Assembly (NCBI GenBank): GCA_947476275.1
Contig: CANJPQ010000016.1
Span: 1 to 64,000, forward strand
Length of the DNA: 64,000 bases
Origin: Fidelibacterota bacterium
GTDB lineage: Bacteria > Pseudomonadota > Alphaproteobacteria > Rhodospirillales > Rhodospirillaceae
Direction of reading: 5' to 3'
Under the pieces are notes generated by a model. That model saw only the letters and a program-made list of their open reading frames with translations. It ran no database searches and was not told the origin of the DNA. Positions within the stretch are counted from its first letter, which is position 1. The number at the start of each line of letters is the position of its first letter. Shown here one piece after another: positions 7,918 to 17,217 of the stretch. The position numbers and the translations under genes were made by a program.

Positions 7918-9239
7918 GCACCACGCGGCAAGACGAGCTTCGCGCGCAGATCGTTGCGCTCAGCCGGGAGCTGCAGCGCACACGCACGCCCGAGCCTTTC
8001 GTGCCGGGTAAGACGCCGATCCCGGCCTCCGGCAAAGTGCTCGACGAGAACGAGATGGCGCTCTTGGTCGACGCCTCGCTCGACCTATGGCTCACCAACG
8101 GCCGCTACACTGCGACCTTCGAGAAAAAGCTCGCCGATACTTTCGGCACCAAATTCGCGCGGATGACGGTCTCCGGATCCGCCGCCAACTTGCTGGCGTT
8201 CTCTTGCCTTACCTCGCCGCGTCAGCGCGACCGGATTGAGCCTGGCGCGGAGATCTTGACGGTTGCGGCCGGTTTCCCCACCACCGTCACCCCGATTGTC
8301 CAAAACGGCTGTGTCCCGGTGTTCGTGGACATCGATCTGGCGACTCACAATGTTGATATCAATCGCCTTGCCGATGCCATCGGGCCAAAGACCCGCGCGA
8401 TTGTCTTAGCGCACGCGCTGGGCAACCCGTTCAATCTCGCCGCCGTCAGTCAACTGGCAAAGGACAACGATCTCTATCTCGTTGAAGACTGCTGCGACGC
8501 TTTTGGCGCCACGTTCAATGGAGAGCACGTCGGCACCTTCGGCGATGTGGCCACCTTGAGCTTCTACCCGGCTCACCATATTACGACCGGCGAAGGCGGC
8601 GCGGTGCTGAGCAACAGCAAGAGCCTCATGCGCAATGTTGAATCCTTGCGCGATTGGGGCCGCGATTGCTGGTGTGCGCCGGCCGACGAGAACACCTGCG
8701 GCATTCGCTACGACTGGCAGCAGGGCGAACTGCCCCATGGCTACGACCACAAATATATATACTCGCACCTGGGCTATAATCTTAAGGCCACCGACATGCA
8801 GGCCGCTGTCGGCGTCGCGCAACTCGACAAACTCTCTGGCTTCGTCGCCGCGCGCCGCGCAAATTTCACTGCGTTGAGCGATGCTTTCCGCGACGAAGGC
8901 CTCGACGAACATTTCCTGTTGCCGGAAGCGACGCCCGGCTCAGACCCCAGTTGGTTCGGTTTCCTGCTGACAGTCCGCGACGGCTCGCCCCTCAAGCGTC
9001 TCGACATGTTGAAGTATCTGGAAACGAAGCGCATCGGCACGCGTCTGCTGTTCGCCGGCAACCTCACCCGCCAGCCCGCCTTTAAGGGCGTGAACTACCG
9101 GATCGCCGGCCCACTCACGCATACGGACAAGGTCATGAACGATTCCTTCTGGATCGGCGTGTGGCCCGGCATCGACGCGGCGCGACGCGCCTACATGATC
9201 GAAACGTTTGTCGCCATGGTAAAGGACCTCGTCCCTTGA
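7914..9239 (+). CDS. rfbH: CDP-6-deoxy-4-hexulose 3-dehydrase (E1)
   Basis: 441 residues, a DegT/AHBA-fold enzyme in which the PLP lysine is replaced by histidine (SFYPAHHITTGEGG, His221/His222), the hallmark of E1/RfbH. The iron-sulfur ligands have the expected spacing: Cys194, then X57, Cys252, X1, Cys254, X7, Cys262. It removes the C3 hydroxyl of CDP-4-keto-6-deoxyglucose using PMP and a [2Fe-2S] cluster, needing an E3 reductase for electrons. No E3 gene is present in the window. Starts with GTG overlapping the rfbF stop (GTGA). Confidence 0.93.
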   Translation: MSTTRQDELRAQIVALSRELQRTRTPEPFVPGKTPIPASGKVLDENEMALLVDASLDLWLTNGRYTATFEKKLADTFGTKFARMTVSGSAANLLAFSCLTSPRQRDRIEPGAEILTVAAGFPTTVTPIVQNGCVPVFVDIDLATHNVDINRLADAIGPKTRAIVLAHALGNPFNLAAVSQLAKDNDLYLVEDCCDAFGATFNGEHVGTFGDVATLSFYPAHHITTGEGGAVLSNSKSLMRNVESLRDWGRDCWCAPADENTCGIRYDWQQGELPHGYDHKYIYSHLGYNLKATDMQAAVGVAQLDKLSGFVAARRANFTALSDAFRDEGLDEHFLLPEATPGSDPSWFGFLLTVRDGSPLKRLDMLKYLETKRIGTRLLFAGNLTRQPAFKGVNYRIAGPLTHTDKVMNDSFWIGVWPGIDAARRAYMIETFVAMVKDLVP

Positions 9240-10153
9240 CCCGCGTGCTGGTGGTCGGCGCCGGTGGCTTTGTCGGCGCGAACCTCATGCGCGACTTGAT
9301 GCGGCGGCCCGGCGTGGACACGCACGGCTGGATGCGGCCGGGCGGCAGCCGCTGGCGTATCGATCACCTCCAAGGCTCCAACGTAAGTGAAGTCGACATC
9401 GCCGGCCTGGACGCGGCGAAAGCGCTGCGCAACCTCAAGCCCGACGTCGTCATCAATGCCGCCGCGCACGCCGTTTCGTCGGCCAACGCTGACTCGCCCG
9501 CGCTCGAGCAAGTCAATGGGGCTGCGCCGCTTGACCTGCTTCGCGCTGCGCAAGACTCTGGCTCACGGCGCTTTATCCAGCTCGGCAGTTACTTCGAATA
9601 CGGCGACCGTAGCGAGACCTTGCACGAAGACGACCCGGTCCGGCCCAAGACGCCATATGCCGCGAGCAAGGCCAAAGCCACGCAGCAGATCGCGACCGCG
9701 CGCGACCTTTCAACCGAGGCGGTTGTGTTGAGACTGTTCAACCTGTGGGGAGCGTGGGAGGCATCTCACCGCCTCATTCCGCAAGTCATCCGCGCCTGCC
9801 GCGCAAAAGAGCTGCTCGCGCTCACGCCGGGCACGCAACTGAAGGACTTCACCTCTGTGCGAGATATCGCCCGCTGGATTGGCGATCTTGCTCTACGCGC
9901 CGCACCCATTCCCCATCGTATCGTCAATGTCGCCTCTGGGCGCAGGATTGCCGTTCGCGACCTCATCTCCGAGGTCGCGCGGGAACTGCACGGCAGTGCG
10001 TTCATGCAATTCGGCGCAAAGCAAATGCCCGAAGGCGAGCCGCAGACCGGCCCCGCCGATCTCACGCGAATCACCGCGCTCTTGCCCAACCGCCACATCA
10101 CGTCGATCGCGGAGACTCTGGGAGAGGTTCTCACGGACGGAATCGCGCCATGA
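9236..10153 (+). CDS. NAD-dependent epimerase/reductase (CDP-sugar)
   Basis: 305 residues, extended SDR. GAGGFVGANL is the NAD(P)-binding glycine motif and PYAASKAKA contains the catalytic Tyr and Lys. Its place after rfbH suggests it reduces or epimerises the CDP-3,6-dideoxy-4-keto sugar (paratose-, abequose- or tyvelose-type), but the exact activity cannot be assigned. The start is taken as TTG 9236 overlapping the rfbH stop (TTGA); GTG 9245 is the alternative. Its stop overlaps the next ATG. Confidence 0.75.
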   Translation: MTRVLVVGAGGFVGANLMRDLMRRPGVDTHGWMRPGGSRWRIDHLQGSNVSEVDIAGLDAAKALRNLKPDVVINAAAHAVSSANADSPALEQVNGAAPLDLLRAAQDSGSRRFIQLGSYFEYGDRSETLHEDDPVRPKTPYAASKAKATQQIATARDLSTEAVVLRLFNLWGAWEASHRLIPQVIRACRAKELLALTPGTQLKDFTSVRDIARWIGDLALRAAPIPHRIVNVASGRRIAVRDLISEVARELHGSAFMQFGAKQMPEGEPQTGPADLTRITALLPNRHITSIAETLGEVLTDGIAP

Positions 10154-11271
10154 GTTTCGCTTGGGCCTTCCTCTCCGGCATCGAGGCCAATAACACCGGC
10201 ACCGGCCGACTGATGCAGCATCTGCAAGACGTCGTTCTCAAGCGCGGCAAATTCGACGGCACCATCGTCTACAGTCCGAAGGGTCAAAGCCTCACCGCAG
10301 AAGGCCGCGCCATGCTTGCCGCGATTCCGCAATTGGTGGTGTTTCATCCCCAACTCATCGGCATGCGCGACACGTTGATGCTCATGCAGGATCGCGCGAC
10401 GCGCGCCCTGCCGTCTCACCTTTATCTGCTCGACAATTCGTTCTTCTGCGTCCGCAGCTACAACCACCTCGACCACGAGGGCACTGCATGCATGCGCTGC
10501 GTGGGCCCTGGCCAGGCGTTGAACGCAACGCTCAACGGCTGTCAGCCGTGGCCGGAGCGTGACCCATTCGCGTCTGTGTTCATTGCCGGCCTTGAAGAAT
10601 TAGTCCGAAGCGGCGCGGTCCGACTGCTCGCCCAGACCCAAAGCCAGATTGCCCTCGCCCGCCGTCAATTCGGCGAGACGGCCGACATCGCCCATGTCGG
10701 CCTTTGGTGCGCTGACTGGACTACCTACGTGGATGCTTTCACCGCATCCGGTCGCGCCGAGGGCGACGCGGCTCCGGCCCCGCCCGCCTACGATGTGGTC
10801 TATCACGGGAGCCGCGATCTGGCGAAAGGCATCGGCTGGGTCCTCGCACTCGCTGCGCGAACACCCGAGCTGCGGTATCTGATTCCGATTGATCGCGGCG
10901 CGGTGAATGTTGAGGCGCCCCCGAACGTCGCGGTGGCTGCCATGCGCTGGGAAAACGGTCTGCATGAAGCCGTGCGGAGCGCGCGGCTCGTTCTTGCGCC
11001 ATCGCTCTGGTCAAGCCCTTGTGAAGGCGCACTGATCAAGTCGATCCTGATCGCCAAGGCCACGGCCGTGGTCGACGTGCCGTCTGCGTTCTCGGCGGAA
11101 ATTCCCTCAAATGTCGTCGCCCGCTTCTCGCAAGACCCAGACGAAGCCGCTCAAACGCTGCGCGCAGCCCTCGCGCAAAACTGGCGGCCGGACCCCGCCG
11201 CCCGCGCCGCCTGGGTCAGCCGGTTCCGCGCGTTCAACGAGGGCGTGGCCGAACGTCTCCTCCCAACCTAA
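10150..11271 (+). CDS. Putative glycosyltransferase (GT-B type)
   Basis: 373 residues. The C-terminal part (VRSARLVLAPSLWSSPCEG, then KSILIAKATAVVDVPSAF) resembles the donor-binding domain of family 4-like glycosyltransferases. The middle contains a four-cysteine section (GTACMRCVGPGQ and NGCQPWP), possibly a metal site. Start overlaps the previous stop (ATGA). It ends the rfbF-rfbH-epimerase operon and may transfer the dideoxyhexose; this is inferred from position only. Confidence 0.6.
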   Translation: MSFAWAFLSGIEANNTGTGRLMQHLQDVVLKRGKFDGTIVYSPKGQSLTAEGRAMLAAIPQLVVFHPQLIGMRDTLMLMQDRATRALPSHLYLLDNSFFCVRSYNHLDHEGTACMRCVGPGQALNATLNGCQPWPERDPFASVFIAGLEELVRSGAVRLLAQTQSQIALARRQFGETADIAHVGLWCADWTTYVDAFTASGRAEGDAAPAPPAYDVVYHGSRDLAKGIGWVLALAARTPELRYLIPIDRGAVNVEAPPNVAVAAMRWENGLHEAVRSARLVLAPSLWSSPCEGALIKSILIAKATAVVDVPSAFSAEIPSNVVARFSQDPDEAAQTLRAALAQNWRPDPAARAAWVSRFRAFNEGVAERLLPT

Positions 11272-11339
11272 TTCTTGGTAGTTCCTTAACAGCCGTCCGG
11301 GCATGATCCAGGCTCCGCGAACCCTGGAAGCGCATTCCC

Positions 11340-12806
11340 GTGACCGCCAAGATTGCCCGCAACCTGATGCCGCTGAACGCCACGGTCCGTGACGTGATGG
11401 CGCGCCTCAACGAGGCTGTCGGCGTGATTCTTTTCGTCGATGACGGCGGCAAGCTGCAAGGCGTCGCCACCGACGGCGACGTGCGCCGCGCCATTTTGAA
11501 CGGCCGCGGCCTCGATACGCCAGCCGCGGACTTCATGATCCGGCAGTTTACCTTCGGCCGCGATGACGCAGAGCCGACCGCCAATCTCGCCCTCCTCACC
11601 GAGCGTGTGCGCCATCTCCCGATCCTCGATGCGGACGGACGCCCGGTCGAACTTCTCACCTGGGCCAACCTATGGGCGCTTCCGCTCATCCAACCGTCCC
11701 TGGGCGGCAATGAGTCGCGCTACGTCAACGATTGCCTCGCAACAGGGTGGATCTCTTCGCAAGGTCCTTACATCGAGAAGTTTCAGAGCGCGTTCGCGGA
11801 ATATATGGGCGGCGGCAAGGCCCTGTGCACCTCGTCCTGCACCACCGCGTTGCATCTCGCCCTGGAGGCGCTTGGCATCGGCGCCGGGGACGAAGTGATC
11901 GTTCCGGACCTGACGTTTGGCGCAACCGCCAACGTGGTCATTCACGCCAATGCCACGCCCGTCTTTGTCGATATCGATCCGATCACCTGGACGATTGATC
12001 CCAAGGCCATAGCTGCGGCGATCACGCCGCGCACCAAGGCAATAATCCCCGTACATCTTTACGGTCACCCCTGCGACATGGGGCCGATCATGGAATTGGC
12101 GCGGCAACACAATCTCAAAGTCATCGAGGATTGCGCAGAATCTCTCGGCGCCGAATATCAAGGCCGCAAGGCGGGCCTGATCGGCGATGTCGGCTGCTTC
12201 AGCTTCTTCGCCAACAAGGTCATCACCACCGGCGAAGGCGGCATGGCCATCACCCGCTCGCCGGAAGTCGCTGCTCAGATGGCGATCCTGCGCGATCACG
12301 GCATGACGAGGGAACGCCGCTACTGGCACCTGCACGCCGGCTACAACTACCGCATGACCAATCTTCAGGCGGCTATCGGCCTTGCTCAGCTTGAGCGCAT
12401 CGAAATCTTCCTGAAACGTCGCGATGATCTTGTTCGCCGCTACAATACGTATCTCGCCGGGTTTCCAGAACTGGGGCTCCCGACTCAGGCGCCCTGGGCA
12501 CGCAATATCTACTGGCTCTATTCCCTCGCCGTGCGACCCGAGCGCCTCGGCATGACCCGCGACCAATTCTCCGCCATGCTCAGCGAGCGCGGCATCGAGA
12601 CGCGGCCGGTGTTCCAGCCGCTCCACGGCCAGCCCGCCTATCGCAGCGGTATTGCACATCCATGCCCCGTGAGCGCGGATATCGCCGAACGCGGCATCAG
12701 CCTACCGACCGGCAATGAGATGAGCGGAAACGACGTCGATCGCGTCTGCGACGCGATCACCTCCATCCTGCGCACACAGCGCGTCTACCGCGCGCAGTCC
12801 GCGTAA
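11340..12806 (+). CDS. CBS-domain / DegT aminotransferase fusion
   Basis: 488 residues. Residues 5-115 are a CBS-like pair (TVRDVMARLNEAVGVILFVD; GVATDGDVRRAIL; VRHLPILDADGRPVELLTW). Residues 116-480 are a complete sugar aminotransferase: TSSCTTALHLALEALGIG, IEDCAESLGAEY and the PLP lysine in FSFFANKVITTGEGG (Lys293). The closest known activities are perosamine- or LegC-like aminations of 4-keto sugars. The CBS part may sense a nucleotide and regulate the enzyme; such domains are common on nucleotidyltransferases of nonulosonic clusters but not usual on DegT enzymes. GTG start; 68-base gap before it. Confidence 0.85.
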   Translation: MTAKIARNLMPLNATVRDVMARLNEAVGVILFVDDGGKLQGVATDGDVRRAILNGRGLDTPAADFMIRQFTFGRDDAEPTANLALLTERVRHLPILDADGRPVELLTWANLWALPLIQPSLGGNESRYVNDCLATGWISSQGPYIEKFQSAFAEYMGGGKALCTSSCTTALHLALEALGIGAGDEVIVPDLTFGATANVVIHANATPVFVDIDPITWTIDPKAIAAAITPRTKAIIPVHLYGHPCDMGPIMELARQHNLKVIEDCAESLGAEYQGRKAGLIGDVGCFSFFANKVITTGEGGMAITRSPEVAAQMAILRDHGMTRERRYWHLHAGYNYRMTNLQAAIGLAQLERIEIFLKRRDDLVRRYNTYLAGFPELGLPTQAPWARNIYWLYSLAVRPERLGMTRDQFSAMLSERGIETRPVFQPLHGQPAYRSGIAHPCPVSADIAERGISLPTGNEMSGNDVDRVCDAITSILRTQRVYRAQSA

Positions 12807-12814
12807 TACCTTCC

Positions 12815-14338
12815 ATGTTTCCGGGCTCAAGCCTTCTCAAGCTTTTTGCCGTCATGGAAGAATCCCTGGACCTCAACCAGTTCAGGTCCGGCGACGTTCA
12901 TTTATGGCCCATCGCTCGTTCATGCTTCGGCGCCAAGAAAATCGACAACAATACTGCCCCGAATGAGCGACCCGCAGAATTGCGCCATCTCGATGATGCG
13001 ATCGATGCACGATATCTCACGCTCATAGCAGCATCGCCGCCGTCGCCCGATCGTCCCCAATCGGCCTTCGGGCTCGAAAAACTTACGCGCGTCTCGACCG
13101 GGGGCGGCGTGCTGATCTTCACGCGCAGCGAGGATCATTATCTCAATACGCCGCGCGGCTTTTATGCACCGGTTCTGGACCCCTGGGTCGGCGTCGCCGC
13201 GGAACGATGGGACGTCCGAAAAGTCGAATTGGCCGGCCCGCGATTCTCGGCAACCCAGCCGCGCGTGCACGCGACCGACTCCTTCCAGCCGCGCCCGATC
13301 GATCAAGCACGCGTGATGGAACTCCACGGCTTGCTCGTGGAAGCAGAGACTCTGGCGCTCATCGTTTCCAAATGGCTTGATCAGAACCTGGGCTACCACT
13401 ACCCCAATTTTGCCGACGACCTGGGCGAGTATCTGAAACTTCTCTGGATCGAGAAGGAAGGGCTGGGGGAGCTTCTCGACACGACCCGTCCCTCTTTGGT
13501 CCTGACGTCCTGCAATTATCTGCGCCCCACGGCATCCATAACTTGGGCGGCCCGCGAACGCGGCATTCCTGTCGCGGATGTCCAACACGGGGGAAATGGT
13601 CCATTCCATATGGGCTACAATCACTGGCGACACACCCCGTCCCAGGGTTATTTGGTCAATCCGGACCTCTACTTTGTGTGGGATGCGATTTCAGCCAACA
13701 ACATCGCGCGCTGGCTTCCCGTTGGCACTGAAAAGCCGGATATCGTCGTGACGGGGCGCTTCGATTTGGAAGCGACGAGACTTGCCTATATGAGCAACGA
13801 AAAGAGTTCGCCCCTCGATATCGCGACCTATGGCAGCACGAAAACCGTCCTCGTCACTTTGCAACCCCTACCATCCACGGGCCTCACGCCGCTGCTGTTG
13901 GACGTTATGAAGCAAGCACCCGCAGACTGGACCTGGTTGATCCGCAGCCATCCCATGGCTGTCGCCTGGAAACGTGCCGACATGATGCCGGAAACGATTG
14001 AAGCGACATTGCGCGCACACGGTATCCAACGCGCGGAATGCAGATTTTCTACGGCCTTACCGCTCGCTGTCCTACTGCCGCTTGTGAACCACCACGTCAC
14101 TGGGTTCTCTGGTACGGTTCAGGAATGCGCCGCTTTCGGCATTCGCACGACCTTCTCGCACCCTTCCGCGCACTTCTCATTCCCGTATTATCTGGATGCG
14201 GGCTTTGCGGATTTTGCGACGACGCCTGACTCTGTCCTAGAAAGCATCGGGCGTCCGGCTCCTGATCACTGTAAGATGACCGAAATGCCGCGCGACCGAG
14301 ATTGTCCACGGCAGGTCCTTGAGAGAATTCTGGGTTAG
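12815..14338 (+). CDS. Putative capsule-type glycosyltransferase
   Basis: 507 residues, no signal peptide. The C-terminal half looks like a GT-B fold related to CDP-glycerol/KDO transferases: KTVLVTLQPLP, TWLIRSHPMAVAWK, then HHVTGFSGTVQECAAFGI and FSHPSAHFSFPYY. The N-terminal part is not recognised. It follows the CBS-aminotransferase by 8 bases and is probably cotranscribed. Donor and acceptor unknown. Confidence 0.55.
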   Translation: MFPGSSLLKLFAVMEESLDLNQFRSGDVHLWPIARSCFGAKKIDNNTAPNERPAELRHLDDAIDARYLTLIAASPPSPDRPQSAFGLEKLTRVSTGGGVLIFTRSEDHYLNTPRGFYAPVLDPWVGVAAERWDVRKVELAGPRFSATQPRVHATDSFQPRPIDQARVMELHGLLVEAETLALIVSKWLDQNLGYHYPNFADDLGEYLKLLWIEKEGLGELLDTTRPSLVLTSCNYLRPTASITWAARERGIPVADVQHGGNGPFHMGYNHWRHTPSQGYLVNPDLYFVWDAISANNIARWLPVGTEKPDIVVTGRFDLEATRLAYMSNEKSSPLDIATYGSTKTVLVTLQPLPSTGLTPLLLDVMKQAPADWTWLIRSHPMAVAWKRADMMPETIEATLRAHGIQRAECRFSTALPLAVLLPLVNHHVTGFSGTVQECAAFGIRTTFSHPSAHFSFPYYLDAGFADFATTPDSVLESIGRPAPDHCKMTEMPRDRDCPRQVLERILG

Positions 14339-14472
14339 GCGCATGTCTATTCGAGATCAATTCGATGCGCTGGCAAATGGGTGAGAACCTTACGTTTGTT
14401 CAAACGCGTCGCTTGACGCTGTAGAATGATCATCATGCACACTCTCCTTCAACTGCGTGCAAGGCCCTGGAC
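14339..14472. other. Intergenic segment with two tiny reading frames
   Basis: 134 bases before the CMP-sugar transferase. On plus, ATG 14343 opens a 13-codon frame (MSIRDQFDALANG) after an AGG. On minus, ATG 14436 opens a 29-codon frame to 14347 preceded by AAGGAGA at good spacing. Neither resembles a known protein. A sequence TTGACG occurs at 14413-14418 without a convincing -10 element. May be the remnant of a deleted gene or a leader. Confidence 0.3.
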
Positions 14473-15189
14473 GTGACCGGCTTCGCCATAAAAGACGTGC
14501 TCGCCATCATCCCGGCCCGCGGCGGGTCCAAAGGTGTGCCGCGCAAGAATATCCGCAATCTCGGCGGACTTCCGCTGATCGCATGGACGATCGCGGCGGC
14601 AAAAGGGGCGGCGTGTATCGGCCGCATAATCGTGTCGACCGACGATCGAGAGATCGCGACCATCGCCAAAAAATACGGTGCGGAAGTGCCTGTCATGCGC
14701 CCAAGTGAACTGGCCCAGGACGACACCAGTGACTTGCCGGTTTGTCAGCATATCCTGGAACACCTGCGCGCCGAGGGTCACGCGCCGGATATCGTCGCGT
14801 GGTTGCGTCCCACCGCCCCGCTGCGCCAACCGACCGATATCGACGGCGCGGTCAGAATACTCCTCGAGACGGGCGCGGATTCGGTTCGCTCGGTCAGCGC
14901 GTCTAAAACCCATCCATATTGGATGAAGACCATGGAAGCCGGACACTTGCGGTCTTTCGTCCCGGACAAAAACGACCGCACTCACCCCAATCGCCAATCC
15001 CTGCCGGAGGTGTTCGCGTTGAACGGCGCGGTGGATATCGTGCGCGCCGAATTCGTCCTCAACCGCCACACACTGTGGGGTGACAGGGTCGGCGCCTATA
15101 TCATGCCGTCGCAGCACAGCGTCGATATCGACACGCTGGAAGATTTTGCGATCGCGGAGGCGCTTCTCCGCCACACCGGTCGGATATAG
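14473..15189 (+). CDS. CMP-nonulosonate cytidylyltransferase
   Basis: 238 residues. The N-terminal LAIIPARGGSKGVPRKNI is the CTP-binding signature of acylneuraminate cytidylyltransferases (NeuA, PseF, LegF); IIVSTDDREIA and WLRPTAPLRQPTDID also fit. It activates a nonulosonic acid as CMP-sugar in the cytosol. GTG start. Next to the NeuB-type synthase, so the two belong together; which sugar (neuraminic, legionaminic or pseudaminic) cannot be decided. Confidence 0.87.
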   Translation: MTGFAIKDVLAIIPARGGSKGVPRKNIRNLGGLPLIAWTIAAAKGAACIGRIIVSTDDREIATIAKKYGAEVPVMRPSELAQDDTSDLPVCQHILEHLRAEGHAPDIVAWLRPTAPLRQPTDIDGAVRILLETGADSVRSVSASKTHPYWMKTMEAGHLRSFVPDKNDRTHPNRQSLPEVFALNGAVDIVRAEFVLNRHTLWGDRVGAYIMPSQHSVDIDTLEDFAIAEALLRHTGRI

Positions 15190-15196
15190 TCGCGCC

Positions 15197-16261
15197 ATGA
15201 CGCGCACCATCCGTATCGGCACTCGCGAGGTCGGCCCCGGTCATCCGGCATTCGTCATCGCCGAAGCCGGCGTGAACCACAACGGCTCACCGGACCTTGC
15301 CCTGCGGCTGGTTGAAGAGGCCGCCGCCAGCGGCGTCGACTGCGTGAAGTTCCAGACCTTCAAAGCCGAACGCGTTGCTACGCCCGGCGCGCCAAAGGCG
15401 GCCTATCAACTCGAGGTCACGGACCCGAACGAAAGCCAGATCGCGATGCTGCGCGCCCTGGAACTCACCGAGAGCGCCTATCCGTCGCTCATCCAGGCCT
15501 GCGCCAAAGCGAACCTGCTTTTTATGTCGACGCCCTACAACGAGGAGGACATCGCCTTCCTCGTCGGCCTCGACGTGCCCGCCATCAAGCTGGCTTCCAT
15601 TCAAGCCGCGGAACCATCGCTACTCCGTGCCGCCGCGCGCACCGGCAGGCCGATCATTCTCTCCACCGGCATGTGCACCATGGCGGAAGTGAAGCAGGCG
15701 GTTGATATCGTATACGGCGCGGGCAATCGCGATCTCATCCTGCTTCAGTGCACCACGAACTATCCTTCGGCGATTGCCGATGCGAACTTGCGCGCGATGA
15801 TCGCCATGCGCGATCAACTCGACATCATGGTCGGCTACTCCGACCATACAGAAACGGACACAAGCTGTATCGCCGCCGTCGCGTTGGGCGCGTCCGTGAT
15901 CGAGAAGCACTTCACGCTGGACAAGCGCATGCCCGGCCCCGACCAGCCGACGTCCCTTGAGCCTGTCGAAATGGCGCGGCTGATGACGCATATCCGCGAG
16001 ACGGAGCGTGCCATGGGGACCGGTATCAAACAGCCGGCCGCCAGCGAAGCGCGCAACATTCCCGGCATGCGTCGCGGCATCGTTGCCCGCCGCGCCATTG
16101 CCAAGGGTGCCGTCATCGCTGCGGAGGATTTAATCCTCAAGCGTCCCCTCTCCGATGTTCCGCCGTCGGCGTGGGATCGGGTTGTCGGCGCGAAAGCCGC
16201 ACGCGCCATTGCCGAAGGTCATGCGCTCGCCTGGGCCGACCTGGAAGGCAGCGTACAATGA
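15197..16261 (+). CDS. Nonulosonic acid synthase (NeuB family)
   Basis: 354 residues. Residues about 10-285 form the NeuB TIM barrel (FVIAEAGVNHNGSPDLAL; VDCVKFQTFKAE; MSTPYNEED; VGYSDHT; VIEKHFTLDK) and about 290-350 the C-terminal SAF domain (RRGIVARRAIAKG). It condenses a 6-carbon acylamino sugar with phosphoenolpyruvate to a nine-carbon sialic-type acid. ATG 15197 lies 8 bases after the CMP-transferase stop; its own stop overlaps the next ATG. Confidence 0.88.
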   Translation: MTRTIRIGTREVGPGHPAFVIAEAGVNHNGSPDLALRLVEEAAASGVDCVKFQTFKAERVATPGAPKAAYQLEVTDPNESQIAMLRALELTESAYPSLIQACAKANLLFMSTPYNEEDIAFLVGLDVPAIKLASIQAAEPSLLRAAARTGRPIILSTGMCTMAEVKQAVDIVYGAGNRDLILLQCTTNYPSAIADANLRAMIAMRDQLDIMVGYSDHTETDTSCIAAVALGASVIEKHFTLDKRMPGPDQPTSLEPVEMARLMTHIRETERAMGTGIKQPAASEARNIPGMRRGIVARRAIAKGAVIAAEDLILKRPLSDVPPSAWDRVVGAKAARAIAEGHALAWADLEGSVQ

Positions 16262-17133
16262 CCGTCTATATGTCTTCCGGCGCCTTCCGGGTACGGACTG
16301 TGCGCGGCGTGATGGCAGAGGCAAAACGTCTCGGCATCACCCATGTGGAACTCAGCTCCGGCCTCGCGCACGAGCCAGATCTCGATGCCGCCGTCGCCGA
16401 GGGTATGACGGCCGGGCTCACCTTCTTGGTGCACAACTACTTTCCCGCGCCGGCAGACCCCAAGGTGCTCAACCTCACCGCTTCTGCCCCCGAGGACCTC
16501 GCCTGGAGCATCGACCACTGCCGCCGCGCGATCGATCTCAGCGTCACCATCGGTGGCGATTTCTACAGTCTGCACAGCGGCTATGCCGCCGCGATCAAGG
16601 CGAGCATGCTTGGTCGCCCCGCCGATCAGGCCGCCGCCTTTAAGAATACCTCCATAGACCGCGAGAAAGCCTACCAGCTCATGATTGAGTCGGTCCGCGC
16701 CGTCGCGGACTACGCTGCGCCGAAGGGCAAGAGCCTCTATCTCGAGAACAACGTCATCTCGCCGGTGTATCTTGAGAAGGTGCCGGTCAATCCGCTACTC
16801 ATGACTTCCGCCGACGAGATCGTGCGCTTCATGACGGATGTCGATCGCCCCAACGTCGGCTTCCTGATCGATTTCGGCCACACGAAGGTGTCCGGCACGG
16901 CCCTGGGCTTCGCCCCGCTCCGCTTCATGGAGCAAGTCGCCCCATACGTGCGCGCCCTGCACATCAGCGACAACGACGGCCGCGAGGACCAGAACCTGCC
17001 GTTTGCCAAGGACGCCTGGTTCTATCCCCTCCTCAAGGACTTCCGCCGCCTCCCTATGGTGATCGAGGCCTACGAACTCGACGACGCCACCATGCGCAGC
17101 CAGATGGAGCTGCTCCATCAGGCCATCGGTTAG
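16258..17133 (+). CDS. TIM-barrel sugar phosphate isomerase/epimerase-like protein
   Basis: 291 residues, AP-endonuclease-2-like barrel. KSLYLENNVISP, VGFLIDFGHTKVSG and VRALHISDNDGREDQNLPF give the metal ligands (Glu, Asp/His, His/Asp) expected in the family. The start overlaps the NeuB stop, so it belongs to the nonulosonic operon, perhaps making or modifying the precursor sugar. Exact substrate not known. Confidence 0.7.
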   Translation: MTVYMSSGAFRVRTVRGVMAEAKRLGITHVELSSGLAHEPDLDAAVAEGMTAGLTFLVHNYFPAPADPKVLNLTASAPEDLAWSIDHCRRAIDLSVTIGGDFYSLHSGYAAAIKASMLGRPADQAAAFKNTSIDREKAYQLMIESVRAVADYAAPKGKSLYLENNVISPVYLEKVPVNPLLMTSADEIVRFMTDVDRPNVGFLIDFGHTKVSGTALGFAPLRFMEQVAPYVRALHISDNDGREDQNLPFAKDAWFYPLLKDFRRLPMVIEAYELDDATMRSQMELLHQAIG

Positions 17134-17217
17134 GCCGCAACTCCCTGATTTGACGAATTGTTAACGCGGTTAGCGGACCAATAAGGTTGGACCGTTCTAT
17201 TTCGCGAGGAGGCCCGC

